Source of the DNA: Leptospiraceae bacterium
GTDB taxonomy: Bacteria > Spirochaetota > Leptospiria > Leptospirales > Leptospiraceae
Direction: 5' to 3'
NCBI GenBank assembly: GCA_024233835.1
Contig: JACKPC010000001.1
Span: 62,001 to 126,000 of the forward strand
Length of the DNA: 64,000 nucleotides
The notes beneath the pieces were generated by a model. That model was given only the letters and a program-made list of their open reading frames with translations. It had not been told where the DNA came from and made no database searches. Below, one piece after another: positions 8,078 to 17,112 of this stretch. Positions within the stretch are counted from its first letter, which is position 1, and each line of letters begins with the position of its first letter. The translations under genes and the position numbers were made by a program.

Positions 8078-9234
8078 CCGCTTTCTAAGATATGCAATTC
8101 CGGATGGTTGATAAGACTATCCAGATTTGCAAGGTATCTTTCCCTATCGGCGGATGTATTGGAAGAACCTGATATACTGATTCCCAGTATCAGGTTTCCT
8201 TTTTTATCCTTTGATACGTAACGAATCAATCCATACATGGTCATAGGAGATTGTAATTTATAATAAATATCAAAGGAAAAACCCAGTTGATGGGGTAATT
8301 GTTCTATCAGATCCTTATCACTGATTAGAATTCTCACTCCTCCGGCAGACATATCCAAAATAGGAAAGCGCTTGGTGTTCGTCAGGGTGTTAGATTCTCG
8401 AATCCTGTCTATCATTTCAAAAGTAAGGGCTTTAGCTTCCATCAACAGGTCGTAAGGAATGGGTTTTGTTTTACTCTGGATATGAACATAGCCAATAGGA
8501 CTTGCTTCATTGGAGGGATTTAAATAAATCACAGGCATAATGACTTCCGAAATAATTTTATTTTTCTTATATTCGAACATAGCCTTATTTACATCCCCCA
8601 ATAACTCTTCCGAATAATCCACAAAGTCATCATCTACCGCATGATAACTTTCTTCTTTCTGGGTGTTTTCTATGTAGAGAGTCTTACAGGTCTTTCTTAC
8701 AATCAAAAATCTCTCGTCCTGACCGGGATGAAACACATCCACTTCGATATAATCAAATTTATGTCGGAGTTTGGACTCATAATCACTGAAATTGATTTTC
8801 ACATAAGTAGGAATCGTATGCAAACTGGTCTCTAAAGAAACCCTGCTGGTCCGGATATTCGTAACCCAGACATGCTCTCTCGGTGGAATGATGCGTTTAT
8901 CTATTCTTTCCCTTTTCGCAATATGCAATTCTTCGATTTCCAGTTCAAAATGATGATGGGGGCGAAGTTTTACGACTTTACAGTCTAATTGAACATAGCG
9001 AGCTAAGATTTTCGAGAGAGACAAAACCTCACCAGGATTCAAACTGATATATTTATCTGCTTCAATGATAATTCTCTTCCCATCCCGGCTGAACTCTTTT
9101 AAACGAACCGTTTTACCGGGTAATTCTTTAATCAGGAGCTCCTGTTTATTCAAATACTTAGAAAGGATGAGAATTCTCTTTTCCGGCTCATGAATGAGTT
9201 GAGTCTCTCTCTTTTTTCGATCCAGCGTTTCCAT
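8074..9234 (-). CDS. Leptospiral PilZ-like protein, paralogue 2 (DUF1577-like)
   Basis: A 386-residue cytoplasmic protein sharing its layout with the gene at 1893-3026. The N-terminal region is beta-rich, a basic linker KRIIPPREH lies near residues 113-121, a middle region contains a GAF-like or PAS-like stretch (VIMPVIYL to YVHIQSK), and a C-terminal PilZ-like barrel begins DMSAGG at residues 294-299 and ends NLILGISISG. D-x-S-x-G-G is the c-di-GMP-contacting motif of PilZ proteins, so this copy is the better candidate for a functional receptor. Assignment to DUF1577 is from memory. The start has an AGGGG about twelve bases upstream on its strand. The target process is not shown by the neighbours; motility is a possibility in spirochaetes but is inference. 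Confidence 0.65.
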   Translation of the reverse strand: METLDRKKRETQLIHEPEKRILILSKYLNKQELLIKELPGKTVRLKEFSRDGKRIIIEADKYISLNPGEVLSLSKILARYVQLDCKVVKLRPHHHFELEIEELHIAKRERIDKRIIPPREHVWVTNIRTSRVSLETSLHTIPTYVKINFSDYESKLRHKFDYIEVDVFHPGQDERFLIVRKTCKTLYIENTQKEESYHAVDDDFVDYSEELLGDVNKAMFEYKKNKIISEVIMPVIYLNPSNEASPIGYVHIQSKTKPIPYDLLMEAKALTFEMIDRIRESNTLTNTKRFPILDMSAGGVRILISDKDLIEQLPHQLGFSFDIYYKLQSPMTMYGLIRYVSKDKKGNLILGISISGSSNTSADRERYLANLDSLINHPELHILESG

Positions 9235-9320
9235 CTTATTTCAAAGCCCCTTTTACTTTAAACTGAAATTATCTTGAAAAGAAACACAAGGTTTTTACCC
9301 TGCGATTTAAAGGTAAGTTA

Positions 9321-10850
9321 ATGACTAATACGAATTTATCAACAAATTATTTCTCCAATGACGGTTTAAGTGGAGAAGAACTTTTTAGCATTCCCATAGG
9401 ACTGACCTATAAAGATTTTCTGGTCCTCCCGGGATTTATCGACTTCAACCCTTCCGATGTGGATCTGGAAACCAGTCTGACTCGAAATATCCGAATCAAA
9501 CGCCCCTTAATCAGCTCACCGATGGATACAGTTACCGAATACAAAATGGCTATATCCCTTGCCCTACAGGGTGGTATTGGTATTATACACTACAATAACA
9601 CCATAGAACAACAGGTGGAACATGTAAAGAAAGTTAAACGTTTCGAAAATGGTTTTATTACCGATCCGGTCATCCTATCTCCAAACCACAAAATATCCGA
9701 TCTTGACTCCATAAAAGAGAAATTCGGATTTACCGGTGTTCCTATTACTGAAGATGGGACTTCTGATACAAAACTTGTAGGTATCGTGACAAATAGAGAT
9801 ATTGACTTTGAAAAAGACAGGACTAAAAAAATTGCAGAAGTCATGACTACCGATCTGGTCACCTGTAAAGCGGGCCTTTCTCTACAGGAAGTAAATAAAG
9901 TATTAAAAACTTCAAAAAAAGGGAAATTACCTATCATTAATAACGAAGGAAAGCTGGTTTCCCTGGTAAGTCGCTCCGATCTAAAAAAAAATAAAGAATT
10001 TCCGGACTCCTCCAAGGATGAAAATAAAAGGCTACGTGTCGGTGCAGCTGTATCCACCCTGATTGAATCCAGAGATAGAGTAGCAGCTCTGTACGAAGCC
10101 GGAGTTGATGTCATTGTTATAGATTCTGCCCAGGGACATTCCAGCTATCAATTGGAGATGATTACTTACATTAAGAAGAACTTTAAAGGCCTTGAAATCA
10201 TCGGCGGGAATGTCGTCACCATAGAACAGAGTAAAGCTCTTATCGACGCCGGCGTAGATGGTCTGAGAGTAGGTATGGGGCCCGGCTCTATCTGCATTAC
10301 CCAGGACACTATGGCTGTTGGCAGGGCCCAGGCAAAAGCAGTTTATCAAACAGGTAAATACGCCAACCAATATAATGTCCCGATTATCGCCGATGGAGGG
10401 ATTACGAATATAGGAGATATTGGCATTGCCCTGGCCATAGGTGCTTCCTGCTGTATGATGGGTTCCATGTTTGCCGGAACCAATGAAGCACCCGGTGAAT
10501 ACTACTATGAAAATGGAATGAGGCTGAAAAAATACAGGGGAATGGCGAGTCTCGAAGCCATGAGTGCCGGTGGTGAAAAGCGTTATGCAACTGAAGCCCA
10601 GAAGATTAAGGTAGCCCAGGGGGTTAGTGGTGCCGTCTTAGACAAGGGTTCCGTTACCAATCTCGTTCCTTACCTCGTACAGGGGCTGAAGCAATCCTTT
10701 CAGGATATGGGATATCGTTCTATAAGCAGTATACACGAAGCCCTGTACTCCGGTAAATTAAGGTTTGAAAGACGCTCTCAGTCTGCTCAATTACAGGGTT
10801 CTGTTCATAATCTCTATTCCTATACTGCTCCCACTATGAGAGGAGAATAG
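9321..10850 (+). CDS. guaB: Inosine-5'-monophosphate dehydrogenase, eukaryote-like subtype
   Basis: A 509-residue enzyme that oxidises IMP to XMP with NAD, the committed step of guanine nucleotide synthesis. The barrel opens with [16 protein letters not shown]; two CBS domains lie near residues 110-230; the catalytic loop is GPGSICITQ with Cys325; the flap carries the Arg-Tyr pair in [16 protein letters not shown]. The loop GSICITQ-x(4)-GR-x-[20 protein letters not shown] and the C-terminal tail ending in [14 protein letters not shown] follow the animal and fungal enzymes, not the usual bacterial GSICTTR form. It is preceded by AAAGGT before the ATG and followed by a hairpin. A run of nine adenines at 9983-9991 lies in the second CBS domain. 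Confidence 0.95.
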   Translation: MTNTNLSTNYFSNDGLSGEELFSIPIGLTYKDFLVLPGFIDFNPSDVDLETSLTRNIRIKRPLISSPMDTVTEYKMAISLALQGGIGIIHYNNTIEQQVEHVKKVKRFENGFITDPVILSPNHKISDLDSIKEKFGFTGVPITEDGTSDTKLVGIVTNRDIDFEKDRTKKIAEVMTTDLVTCKAGLSLQEVNKVLKTSKKGKLPIINNEGKLVSLVSRSDLKKNKEFPDSSKDENKRLRVGAAVSTLIESRDRVAALYEAGVDVIVIDSAQGHSSYQLEMITYIKKNFKGLEIIGGNVVTIEQSKALIDAGVDGLRVGMGPGSICITQDTMAVGRAQAKAVYQTGKYANQYNVPIIADGGITNIGDIGIALAIGASCCMMGSMFAGTNEAPGEYYYENGMRLKKYRGMASLEAMSAGGEKRYATEAQKIKVAQGVSGAVLDKGSVTNLVPYLVQGLKQSFQDMGYRSISSIHEALYSGKLRFERRSQSAQLQGSVHNLYSYTAPTMRGE

Positions 10851-10865
10851 GCACTACTCAGAAAG

Positions 10866-10887
10866 CAGGGTTTGTTACCAAACCCTG
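10866..10887 (+). terminator. Hairpin after guaB, terminator-like
   Basis: A perfect 9-bp stem (CAGGGTTTG / CAAACCCTG) with loop TTAC begins 15 bases after the guaB stop. There is no T-run after the stem, so it may act with Rho, stabilise the mRNA end, or serve the next gene. Confidence 0.5.
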
Positions 10888-10955
10888 TGTATAAAATTCC
10901 CTTCTATCGAAATATGTCTCTTTACAAAAAAACTTTTTTATGAAAAAGTGTTTCT

Positions 10956-12248
10956 ATGAGACATTCTTCCCGAAGAAAAAAAGCTTCTCCAGAAAAAAAG
11001 ACTCCTTTCAAACAGACGCAAGAGAAAAGAAAACCCTGTAGAGCTCTGGTTATTGTGGATAATAAACCGATTCGTCAGAAAGCGGCTCAAAAAGCCAAGC
11101 GAGCCATCAAAGAATTGGAAAAAGCGAACCTCCTCTTAGAAACATTCAATACAAAAGATATACCCGCCTATTCTCGCTGGTTTAATTATAACTTCGGAAA
11201 AGAACTTACGAGTATTCGAGAACTTCAGGAAGAACTCCATAAATTGGAATATATTCTTAATGATATTAATTTTATTCGTTTTTCTCGAAAAATGGGCCTG
11301 GTAGAAGCCTTCTTATACTACGAGGAACATAAAAACGAAGAAGGTTTCATGGATAAAGAAAGAGCTCGATTTCATCACGAGGAAATGGAAGACGACTGGG
11401 ACGAAGAGAGTGAATATGATAGGGAAGATGAGGAAGAATTTGATGAAGATGATTGGGAGAGGGAATTTGGGGATTGGGACGAGGAGGAATACGAAGCCCA
11501 TTTTAATCCGAATAAAACAGATGAGGAACTGAAAGATGAATTTAAAAAATTTATACAGAACGTATTAGGAATTGAAAATCCAAACCTGAACCAGTCTCCT
11601 TTTAAAGAAGCCTTTGAAGAATATAGAAGATCTTACAAAGAAGATACAGAAAGATTTTCCCCAAATAAGAAATCCTCCAAAGAAAACAAGGCTGAGAAAT
11701 TAGAAACCCGTTTAAAAGATAGATACAGAAGCCTGGCACGAATCCTACACCCCGACCTGAGAAAAGATAAGGATTCCAGAAAAGACCAGCTCTGGTATGA
11801 TACAATAGATGCCTATGAGAAAAAAGACATAGAGAAACTCGATATGGTTCTGGCACTCTGCGATCTATATGACAAAAAGAAATTGGACAATGGAACTTCC
11901 ATAAGCGATATTTTGAATATAGCAGAAAAGTATAAAACTGATACGAAGCTCCTCCGTTCACAGATCCGTAGAAGTAAAAAGGATCCCGCCTGGGATTTTA
12001 CAAACCGAAAAGATAAAGTTACACTAAAGCGTGATATTAATTTTAGTTTACGAAAACAAATCCATGAGATGAAAGACCGTAAAGAAGAAATCACAGCCTT
12101 CTTCAATGATATTCAAAAAGAAGGAGAACGCTTGAAAAATTGGAAAGCCAGACAGGAAAAAGAAAAGCAAAGAGCAAGGGAAAAAGCAAAGACAAAAAGG
12201 GAAGAGAAAAAGAAAAAGTTTGTTCAAAAAGAAACTCTATTTGCCTGA
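10956..12248 (+). CDS. J-domain protein with long acidic segment
   Basis: A 430-residue, very charged, probably coiled-coil protein. Residues about 142-187 are almost entirely acidic with aromatic residues interspersed. Around residues 250-305 there is a divergent J-domain: RYRSLARILHPDL with the diagnostic HPD at 265-267, followed by a helix ending in DAYEKKDIEKLDMVL, a pattern typical of bacterial J-domain proteins of unknown client. The C-terminus is a Lys/Arg/Glu-rich helix. HPD is the DnaK-stimulating motif, so this is probably a DnaK cochaperone for a special client; the client is unknown. No good ribosome site precedes the ATG at 10956; the first 30 residues are strongly basic. It ends seven bases before nadR. 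Confidence 0.6.
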   Translation: MRHSSRRKKASPEKKTPFKQTQEKRKPCRALVIVDNKPIRQKAAQKAKRAIKELEKANLLLETFNTKDIPAYSRWFNYNFGKELTSIRELQEELHKLEYILNDINFIRFSRKMGLVEAFLYYEEHKNEEGFMDKERARFHHEEMEDDWDEESEYDREDEEEFDEDDWEREFGDWDEEEYEAHFNPNKTDEELKDEFKKFIQNVLGIENPNLNQSPFKEAFEEYRRSYKEDTERFSPNKKSSKENKAEKLETRLKDRYRSLARILHPDLRKDKDSRKDQLWYDTIDAYEKKDIEKLDMVLALCDLYDKKKLDNGTSISDILNIAEKYKTDTKLLRSQIRRSKKDPAWDFTNRKDKVTLKRDINFSLRKQIHEMKDRKEEITAFFNDIQKEGERLKNWKARQEKEKQRAREKAKTKREEKKKKFVQKETLFA

Positions 12249-12254
12249 AAACTT

Positions 12255-13229
12255 TTGAAGAAGAAAGGTCTTATTATTGGAAAGTTTATGCCCATGCACA
12301 AAGGGCATATGCACCTGATTGAAAGGGCCGGCCGGGAAGTAAACGAACTCATAGTCCTGGTATGTAGCCTTGCCTCAGAACCCATACCGGGAGAACTCAG
12401 GTATAAATGGGTAAAAGAAACTTTTCCCAACATCATAGTCCACCACATGCAGGACGAAAATCCCCAGGAACCCCACGAACACCCTGAATTCTGGGATATC
12501 TGGTTGAAGAGTATTCGGAAATTTTGTCCCGATGGTCCCGATGTTCTCTTTTCTTCAGAAGAATATGGCTACAAACTATCGGAAGTTCTTGGATGTATAC
12601 ATAGACCGGTAGATATTCAGAGAACTACATTTCCGATTTCAGGAACAAAAATTCGCCAAAACCCGCATTTATACTGGGACTTTATCCCGGAGTCGGTAAA
12701 GCCTTACTTTTTAAAGAAAATTGTTATATACGGTTCCGAGTCTACCGGTAAAACTACTACTGCTTCTTTTCTGGCAAAAGAATTTGATACCATCTGGGTT
12801 CCGGAATTTGCCAGAGATTATCTGGAGAAGAAAAATAATATAATAGAAGATTCAGATTTTCCGGTTATTGCCAGAGGACAAATTCAACTGGAAGAAGATT
12901 ACTCTAAAAAAGCAAGAGGCTTTCTATTTTGTGATACCGACCTCCATACAACGAAAATTTATAGTAATATGTACATCGGCTATTGTGAAAAAGAAATCGA
13001 AAATCTGGCCGAATCAAGAAAATATGACCTGTATTTACTCATGGATATTGACATAGATTGGGTTTCTGACCCATTGCGAGATTTTCCGAATGAAAGAAAA
13101 GAAATGCACAGACTTTTCTTACAGGAGCTTAAAGCTCGTTCCATTCCCTACATTCTCATAAAAGGACAGGGAAAAGAGAGATTACAAAACGCAAAACAGG
13201 CAGTTAAAATTTTCTTCCATATAGATTAA
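12255..13229 (+). CDS. nadR: NadR-type bifunctional NMN adenylyltransferase / ribosylnicotinamide kinase
   Basis: A 324-residue protein with two catalytic domains for NAD salvage. The N-terminal nucleotidyltransferase has GKFMPMHKGHMHLI with the HxGH motif at 15-18 and ISGTKIR at 128-134, the counterpart of the ISSTxxR motif. The C-terminal kinase starts with the P-loop GSESTGKT at 160-167. The helix-turn-helix of enterobacterial NadR is absent, so it should not act as a repressor. The start is TTG at 12255; starting at a later ATG would remove the first Rossmann strand. There is no clear ribosome site, which suggests coupling to the J-domain gene seven bases upstream. The de novo gene nadA lies elsewhere in the window. 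Confidence 0.85.
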   Translation: MKKKGLIIGKFMPMHKGHMHLIERAGREVNELIVLVCSLASEPIPGELRYKWVKETFPNIIVHHMQDENPQEPHEHPEFWDIWLKSIRKFCPDGPDVLFSSEEYGYKLSEVLGCIHRPVDIQRTTFPISGTKIRQNPHLYWDFIPESVKPYFLKKIVIYGSESTGKTTTASFLAKEFDTIWVPEFARDYLEKKNNIIEDSDFPVIARGQIQLEEDYSKKARGFLFCDTDLHTTKIYSNMYIGYCEKEIENLAESRKYDLYLLMDIDIDWVSDPLRDFPNERKEMHRLFLQELKARSIPYILIKGQGKERLQNAKQAVKIFFHID

Positions 13230-13272
13230 AGTAAACTCCTTGACCGTAAAAGCTAAAAAAGAAGAATGAGAA

Positions 13273-13659
13273 ATGGTTATGGTGCTGGTTGATTATTATT
13301 TATTTTTCTCCTCCTTTATTGGTTTAGTAAGCATCGTAAGTGCAATTTTACTAATAAAAGAAAAAGGTAAATTTACTGATGGTTTGAGCATCACCTCCAT
13401 TTTTGAGTTCATCTGGTTTCCTATCAGCATTCTGGCTCTTATCTTCCTTAACTTTACCTCAACCCAGGTGCTGGTCCCACTCGTCTATATACTTTATGTC
13501 ATTATTAGCTTTTACTTTAGCTCCAAACTTTTACAGGATCTGGATCCGGAAGTTGATGGAATTGAGTCCATTAATGTCCCCCTGCACTACAGTATAGTAG
13601 AGGGATTGTTTGGTGCTTGCTTCTTTGCCCTATCTACCTATTTTCGATATGTTAATTAA
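13273..13659 (+). CDS. Small integral membrane protein of unknown function
   Basis: A 128-residue protein with four predicted membrane helices (residues about 8-28, 42-62, 66-86 and 105-125) and short polar loops. I do not recognise a family or any catalytic motif. It follows nadR by 43 bases and is closed by a weak hairpin, so it may be the last gene of that run. The ATG at 13273 is chosen; a second ATG two codons later is equally possible. Confidence 0.5.
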   Translation: MVMVLVDYYLFFSSFIGLVSIVSAILLIKEKGKFTDGLSITSIFEFIWFPISILALIFLNFTSTQVLVPLVYILYVIISFYFSSKLLQDLDPEVDGIESINVPLHYSIVEGLFGACFFALSTYFRYVN

Positions 13660-13677
13660 GAAAAATCCTCATTTTTC
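13660..13677 (+). terminator. Weak AT-rich hairpin after the small membrane protein
   Basis: GAAAAAT / ATTTTTC, a 7-bp stem with loop CCTC, begins on the base after the stop codon and ends in a T-run within the right arm. It is low in GC and may be a weak terminator. Confidence 0.3.
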
Positions 13678-13755
13678 CCGGTCGTTGAGTAAGTAAACCG
13701 GTGGCTCTTCTACAAGAAAAAAATATTCTCTGTTTTTTTGAATAGATACTTCTGG

Positions 13756-13786
13756 TTGACAAATAAAGCCTGAATACTTTCATAAA
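13756..13786 (+). promoter_or_regulatory. Possible sigma-70 promoter of metG
   Basis: A perfect TTGACA (13756-13761) lies 40 bases before the metG ATG. The best -10 match is CATAAA at 13781-13786, 19 bases away, which is long and imperfect, so only the -35 element is convincing. Confidence 0.3.
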
Positions 13787-13800
13787 TCTCTGGGGATTTT

Positions 13801-15819
13801 ATGAATAAAAACATACTCGTAACAACTGCTTTGCCATACGCCAATGGTTCGATTCATCTCGGTCACCTTTTAGAAGGCATTCAGGCTGACATCTGGGTGC
13901 GATTTCAAAAGGCAATCGGAAATACCTGTTATTTTTTCTGTGCGGATGACACACACGGAACACCTATCATGCTGGCTGCCAGAAACCAGGGAATCAAACC
14001 GGAAGAATTAATAGCCAGAGTTTACGAAGAACATTACAGAGACTTAACTGGTTTTTTAATTGAGTACGATAACTATTATTCTACAAACTCGGAAGAAAAC
14101 CGCTACTTTTCAGAAAGGATTTACAATAGTCTAAAAGAAAAAGGACATATTAACTCCAGAGACATTGAGCAATCTTACTGCGAACATGATGCCATGTTTT
14201 TACCGGATAGGTTCATCAAGGGAACCTGTCCAAAATGCGGAGCGCAGGGACAATATGGAGATGGTTGTGAAGTATGCAGCGGAACCTACAGTCCAAAAGA
14301 TTTAAAAGATGCAGCCTGTTCTATCTGTGGAAATACTCCAAGTCTGAAATCTTCCAAACATATCTTTTTTAAACTCCAGGATTTTAGTGAGTATCTGGAT
14401 AGCTGGGTAAAGTCAGGAGACAGGTTACAGGAGCCGGTACAAAAGAAACTACAGGAATGGTTTAGTTCAGGGCTTCAGGAGTGGGACATTTCAAGAGACG
14501 GTCCTTATTTTGGTTTTAAAATACCGGGTGAAGAAAATAAATACTTTTATGTATGGCTTGATGCACCTATAGGTTACATGGCTTCATCAAAAAATTACTT
14601 CTCAAACAATGAAGATAAATTTAATCAATTCTGGTTAGAAAAAAAAGGAGAAGTGATTCATTTTATAGGGAAAGATATTCTATATTTTCATACCCTTTTC
14701 TGGCCGGCAATGTTGCATGGAGCTGATTTTTGCACTCCCACAAAAGTACATGTACACGGTTTTATGACGGTAAACGGGGAGAAGATGTCCAAGTCAAGAG
14801 GAACCTTCATCAAAGCTTCCACTTACCTGAAACACTTAAACCCCGAACATTTCCGTTTTTATCTTGCCGGGAAGTTAAATGACACCATTGAAGATATGGA
14901 TTTGAACCTTGATGATTTTGCTGCCAGAGTAAATTCGGATCTTGTTGGAAATCTTGTGAACATCGTATCCAGAGTAGGAACTTCGATTCTCGATAAGCTG
15001 AGTCGAAAATTAGGAAAGCTCACAGAAGAATACAGGGTAAAGTTAAACGAAATACTGGAGTTTGAAACCTCTATCAGGGAGGCTTATGAATCCAAAAACT
15101 TCCACAAAGCTTTAAAAGATATTACGAAAGCCGGAGACATTGTAAATAAAACGATCAATGATACAGCACCCTGGTTATTGATTAAGGAAGATGAAGAAAA
15201 AACAAGAGAAGTAGTTACATTTGCATTGAATGCAGCTCGAATTCTGGCTATTTATTTTTCTCCCATTCTTCCTGACATATCCAAAAAAATATTTAAATTA
15301 TTGAATGTATCAGAAGCATCAAATTTTCTAAACCTGCAAGATTTCATTGAAAATACTCCTGTTGAGAAATACGAATTTTTAGCCAAACGGGTAGAGAAAA
15401 AGGATATAGAGAAGATGGTAGAAGAAAGTAAAGAGAAAGAAGAACCGAAGAAAACAAGTGTTTCGCAGGAAAGTCCTGTTGTGAATGAAGAAGGCTATAT
15501 TAGTATCGAAGAACTTATGAAAGTGGAACTTCGTGTGGGAGAAATTGTAGAAGCCGGTTCAGTCGAAGGTGCAGATAAGTTAGTAAATGTAAAGGTTAAT
15601 CTCGGCGAAAAAGGAGTTAAGAATGTATTTGCCGGGATTAAAGCGGCTTATTCACCGGAAGACTTAAAGGGTTTGAAAGTGGTGGTAGTTGCAAATTTAA
15701 AACCGAGGAAAATGAAATTTGGTGTTTCGGAGGCAATGTTATTGGCTTCCGGAAAAGATTCAGGACTTTCTCTTTTTATACCTCACAGAAATGCCAGCCC
15801 CGGAGATTTATTGAAATAG
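13801..15819 (+). CDS. metG: Methionine--tRNA ligase with C-terminal tRNA-binding domain
   Basis: Class I synthetase of 672 residues. The HIGH motif appears as HLGH within PYANGSIHLGH, the KMSKS motif is exact in NGEKMSKSRG, and the connective peptide has two zinc knuckles (CPKC/CEVC and CSIC-type pairs between residues about 141 and 180) as in the E. coli type. The last 110 residues form an EMAP-II/Trbp111-like tRNA-binding domain (ELRVGEIVEAG to ASGKDSGLSLF) that mediates dimerisation and tRNA capture. A lysine/glutamate-rich linker joins the two parts. The ATG has GGGG about ten bases upstream. The next gene follows after eight bases. Confidence 0.96.
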   Translation: MNKNILVTTALPYANGSIHLGHLLEGIQADIWVRFQKAIGNTCYFFCADDTHGTPIMLAARNQGIKPEELIARVYEEHYRDLTGFLIEYDNYYSTNSEENRYFSERIYNSLKEKGHINSRDIEQSYCEHDAMFLPDRFIKGTCPKCGAQGQYGDGCEVCSGTYSPKDLKDAACSICGNTPSLKSSKHIFFKLQDFSEYLDSWVKSGDRLQEPVQKKLQEWFSSGLQEWDISRDGPYFGFKIPGEENKYFYVWLDAPIGYMASSKNYFSNNEDKFNQFWLEKKGEVIHFIGKDILYFHTLFWPAMLHGADFCTPTKVHVHGFMTVNGEKMSKSRGTFIKASTYLKHLNPEHFRFYLAGKLNDTIEDMDLNLDDFAARVNSDLVGNLVNIVSRVGTSILDKLSRKLGKLTEEYRVKLNEILEFETSIREAYESKNFHKALKDITKAGDIVNKTINDTAPWLLIKEDEEKTREVVTFALNAARILAIYFSPILPDISKKIFKLLNVSEASNFLNLQDFIENTPVEKYEFLAKRVEKKDIEKMVEESKEKEEPKKTSVSQESPVVNEEGYISIEELMKVELRVGEIVEAGSVEGADKLVNVKVNLGEKGVKNVFAGIKAAYSPEDLKGLKVVVVANLKPRKMKFGVSEAMLLASGKDSGLSLFIPHRNASPGDLLK

Positions 15820-15827
15820 GAGATACA

Positions 15828-16277
15828 ATGTATTTAAAAATATTAGCTTCTCACAATATTTTAAGATGGTTAATTCTTATGGGTTTTGCCCTTATTCTCA
15901 TTCGCTCCCTTTCCGGTTGGATACGATCTTCCGTCTGGACAAAGTCTGATGAATTCTGGCTTAAAATAACTGTTATCTTCATGGATATACAGTTATTAAT
16001 CGGTCTTATTTTATATTTCTTTTTTAGCCCGGTAACCCAGAAAGCTTTTCAGAACATGAAAGCAGCCATGAAAGATTCGACCTTACGGCATTTTGCAGTA
16101 GAACATATTTTACTTATGATCGTCGCAGTAGTACTCGCTCATTTCGTAAAAATATTGGCTCGAAGAAAATCTGCTGATGCCAGAAAGCACAGGTTTATAC
16201 TTTTAAGCTTCCTTCTCATAAGCCTTGTTATCCTTGCAGGAATGCCCTGGTTTCGTCCGTTTATACCCCGGTTTTAA
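15828..16277 (+). CDS. Four-helix membrane protein, cytochrome-b-like family
   Basis: A 149-residue membrane protein with four helices. SHNILRW near the N-terminus, IQLLIGLILYFFFSP, LRHFAVEH and a conserved GMPWFRPF at the end match a family common in Bacteroidetes and spirochaetes that is often annotated as cytochrome b. The paired histidines within or near helices would allow haem binding, but I see no proof of it. It follows metG by eight bases with GGAG upstream of its ATG and overlaps the convergent small membrane gene by four bases. Confidence 0.6.
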   Translation: MYLKILASHNILRWLILMGFALILIRSLSGWIRSSVWTKSDEFWLKITVIFMDIQLLIGLILYFFFSPVTQKAFQNMKAAMKDSTLRHFAVEHILLMIVAVVLAHFVKILARRKSADARKHRFILLSFLLISLVILAGMPWFRPFIPRF

Positions 16278-16504
16278 CGATTTTCTTTCTCTGCATTACT
16301 TACAAGGAATTTCAGAAGAAGCAACAATAAAGGAGCGGAGTGCATAAACAGGTCAAAAATATCAAGGGGCTTTATTAGCTCTCCGTTCTTTAGCATTCTT
16401 AATTTTTCTAAAAGGTGAGGTTCCGGAAAAAAGGGAGCCAAACCCAGAAGTAAAGCAGGTAAGAGTAAATGGGAATAGGAAAGTCTATTTAAAAATGAAA
16501 GCAT
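16274..16504 (-). CDS. Small conserved membrane protein (PEPHLxEKLRML family)
   Basis: A 76-residue protein with two membrane helices separated by the conserved block FPEPHLLEKLRML and KPLDIFDLFMH. Proteins with this block occur in many Gram-negative bacteria and are sometimes called RND transporter, which is not supported by their size. Function unknown. Its start lies 37 bases from a 20-bp palindrome resembling a CsoR/CstR operator, so it could belong to a metal- or persulfide-responsive unit. Confidence 0.6.
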   Translation of the reverse strand: MLSFLNRLSYSHLLLPALLLGLAPFFPEPHLLEKLRMLKNGELIKPLDIFDLFMHSAPLLLLLLKFLVSNAEKENR

Positions 16505-16540
16505 AAGGAACTTTTATCAGGAATAGATTTCCTGTCAAGT

Positions 16541-16560
16541 TAATACCCTATGGGGTATTA
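16541..16560. promoter_or_regulatory. CsoR/CstR-like operator palindrome
   Basis: TAATACCC-TATG-GGGTATTA, a perfect 8+8 inverted repeat, in the gap between the divergent small membrane gene (16504) and lipoprotein gene (16634). ATACCC/GGGTAT half-sites around a short centre are typical of CsoR-family repressors responding to copper or persulfide. No repressor gene is visible nearby, and no T-run marks it as a terminator. Confidence 0.45.
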
Positions 16561-16633
16561 TGCTATATATTATTTTTTAGAAGAAAACAAAAAAATCTGG
16601 CAAGAAAAGTGCTATGTCCTGAGGCTATGAATT

Positions 16634-17098
16634 ATGTTAAAATTAAAACATAAAAATAAAGCGTTCTTAGGAACCTTTCTTGTTTTACTTTTCTTTTGGA
16701 ATTGTTCAGCTTCCAATTCTATCTCTACAACTTCTACATCACTAAATTCTATATCCAGCATCTCAAACTCACTTACTTCCATCAGCGGTTCTATCAGCAC
16801 TGCCGTACCTGATTCAAAATACGGCATCGAACCCTATAGTATGGATGTCAGAGATCTAACCATCCTGTATGCACGAAAAGGGCTTGAGGGAGATTTTGAA
16901 AAAGATGTTTCAGAAGTAGCCAGAAGAGAAGGAGTTCTGGAATGGAAAAAGAAATCTTTTACCTACGAAGCTATAGGTCAGGGCTTAAAACTTTCAGGTA
17001 TGGATAATAAAGAATTCCAGAAATTAAAAAAAGAAGTATTTAACAAGAATTCTCAGATCGCTTTTTATCTTCAAAGAGGGTATAACTCTTTGAATTAA
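16634..17098 (+). CDS. Small putative lipoprotein with Ser/Thr-rich linker
   Basis: A 154-residue protein. The signal peptide ends FLVLLFFWNC, a spirochaete-style loose lipobox, so residue Cys24 is probably acylated. A Ser/Asn/Thr/Ile-rich low-complexity linker of about 45 residues follows, then a folded C-terminal part with charged helices (RDLTILYARKGLEGDFEKDV). I recognise no enzyme family. It lies downstream of the CsoR-like palindrome and ends at a strong hairpin terminator. Confidence 0.55.
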   Translation: MLKLKHKNKAFLGTFLVLLFFWNCSASNSISTTSTSLNSISSISNSLTSISGSISTAVPDSKYGIEPYSMDVRDLTILYARKGLEGDFEKDVSEVARREGVLEWKKKSFTYEAIGQGLKLSGMDNKEFQKLKKEVFNKNSQIAFYLQRGYNSLN

Positions 17099-17112
17099 CG
17101 GACCCGGTAGGG

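Noticed and set aside
16612..16827. Minus-strand frame antisense to the lipoprotein start
   Set aside because: It is composed of the antisense of the Ser/Thr-rich linker and has no ribosome site or signal.
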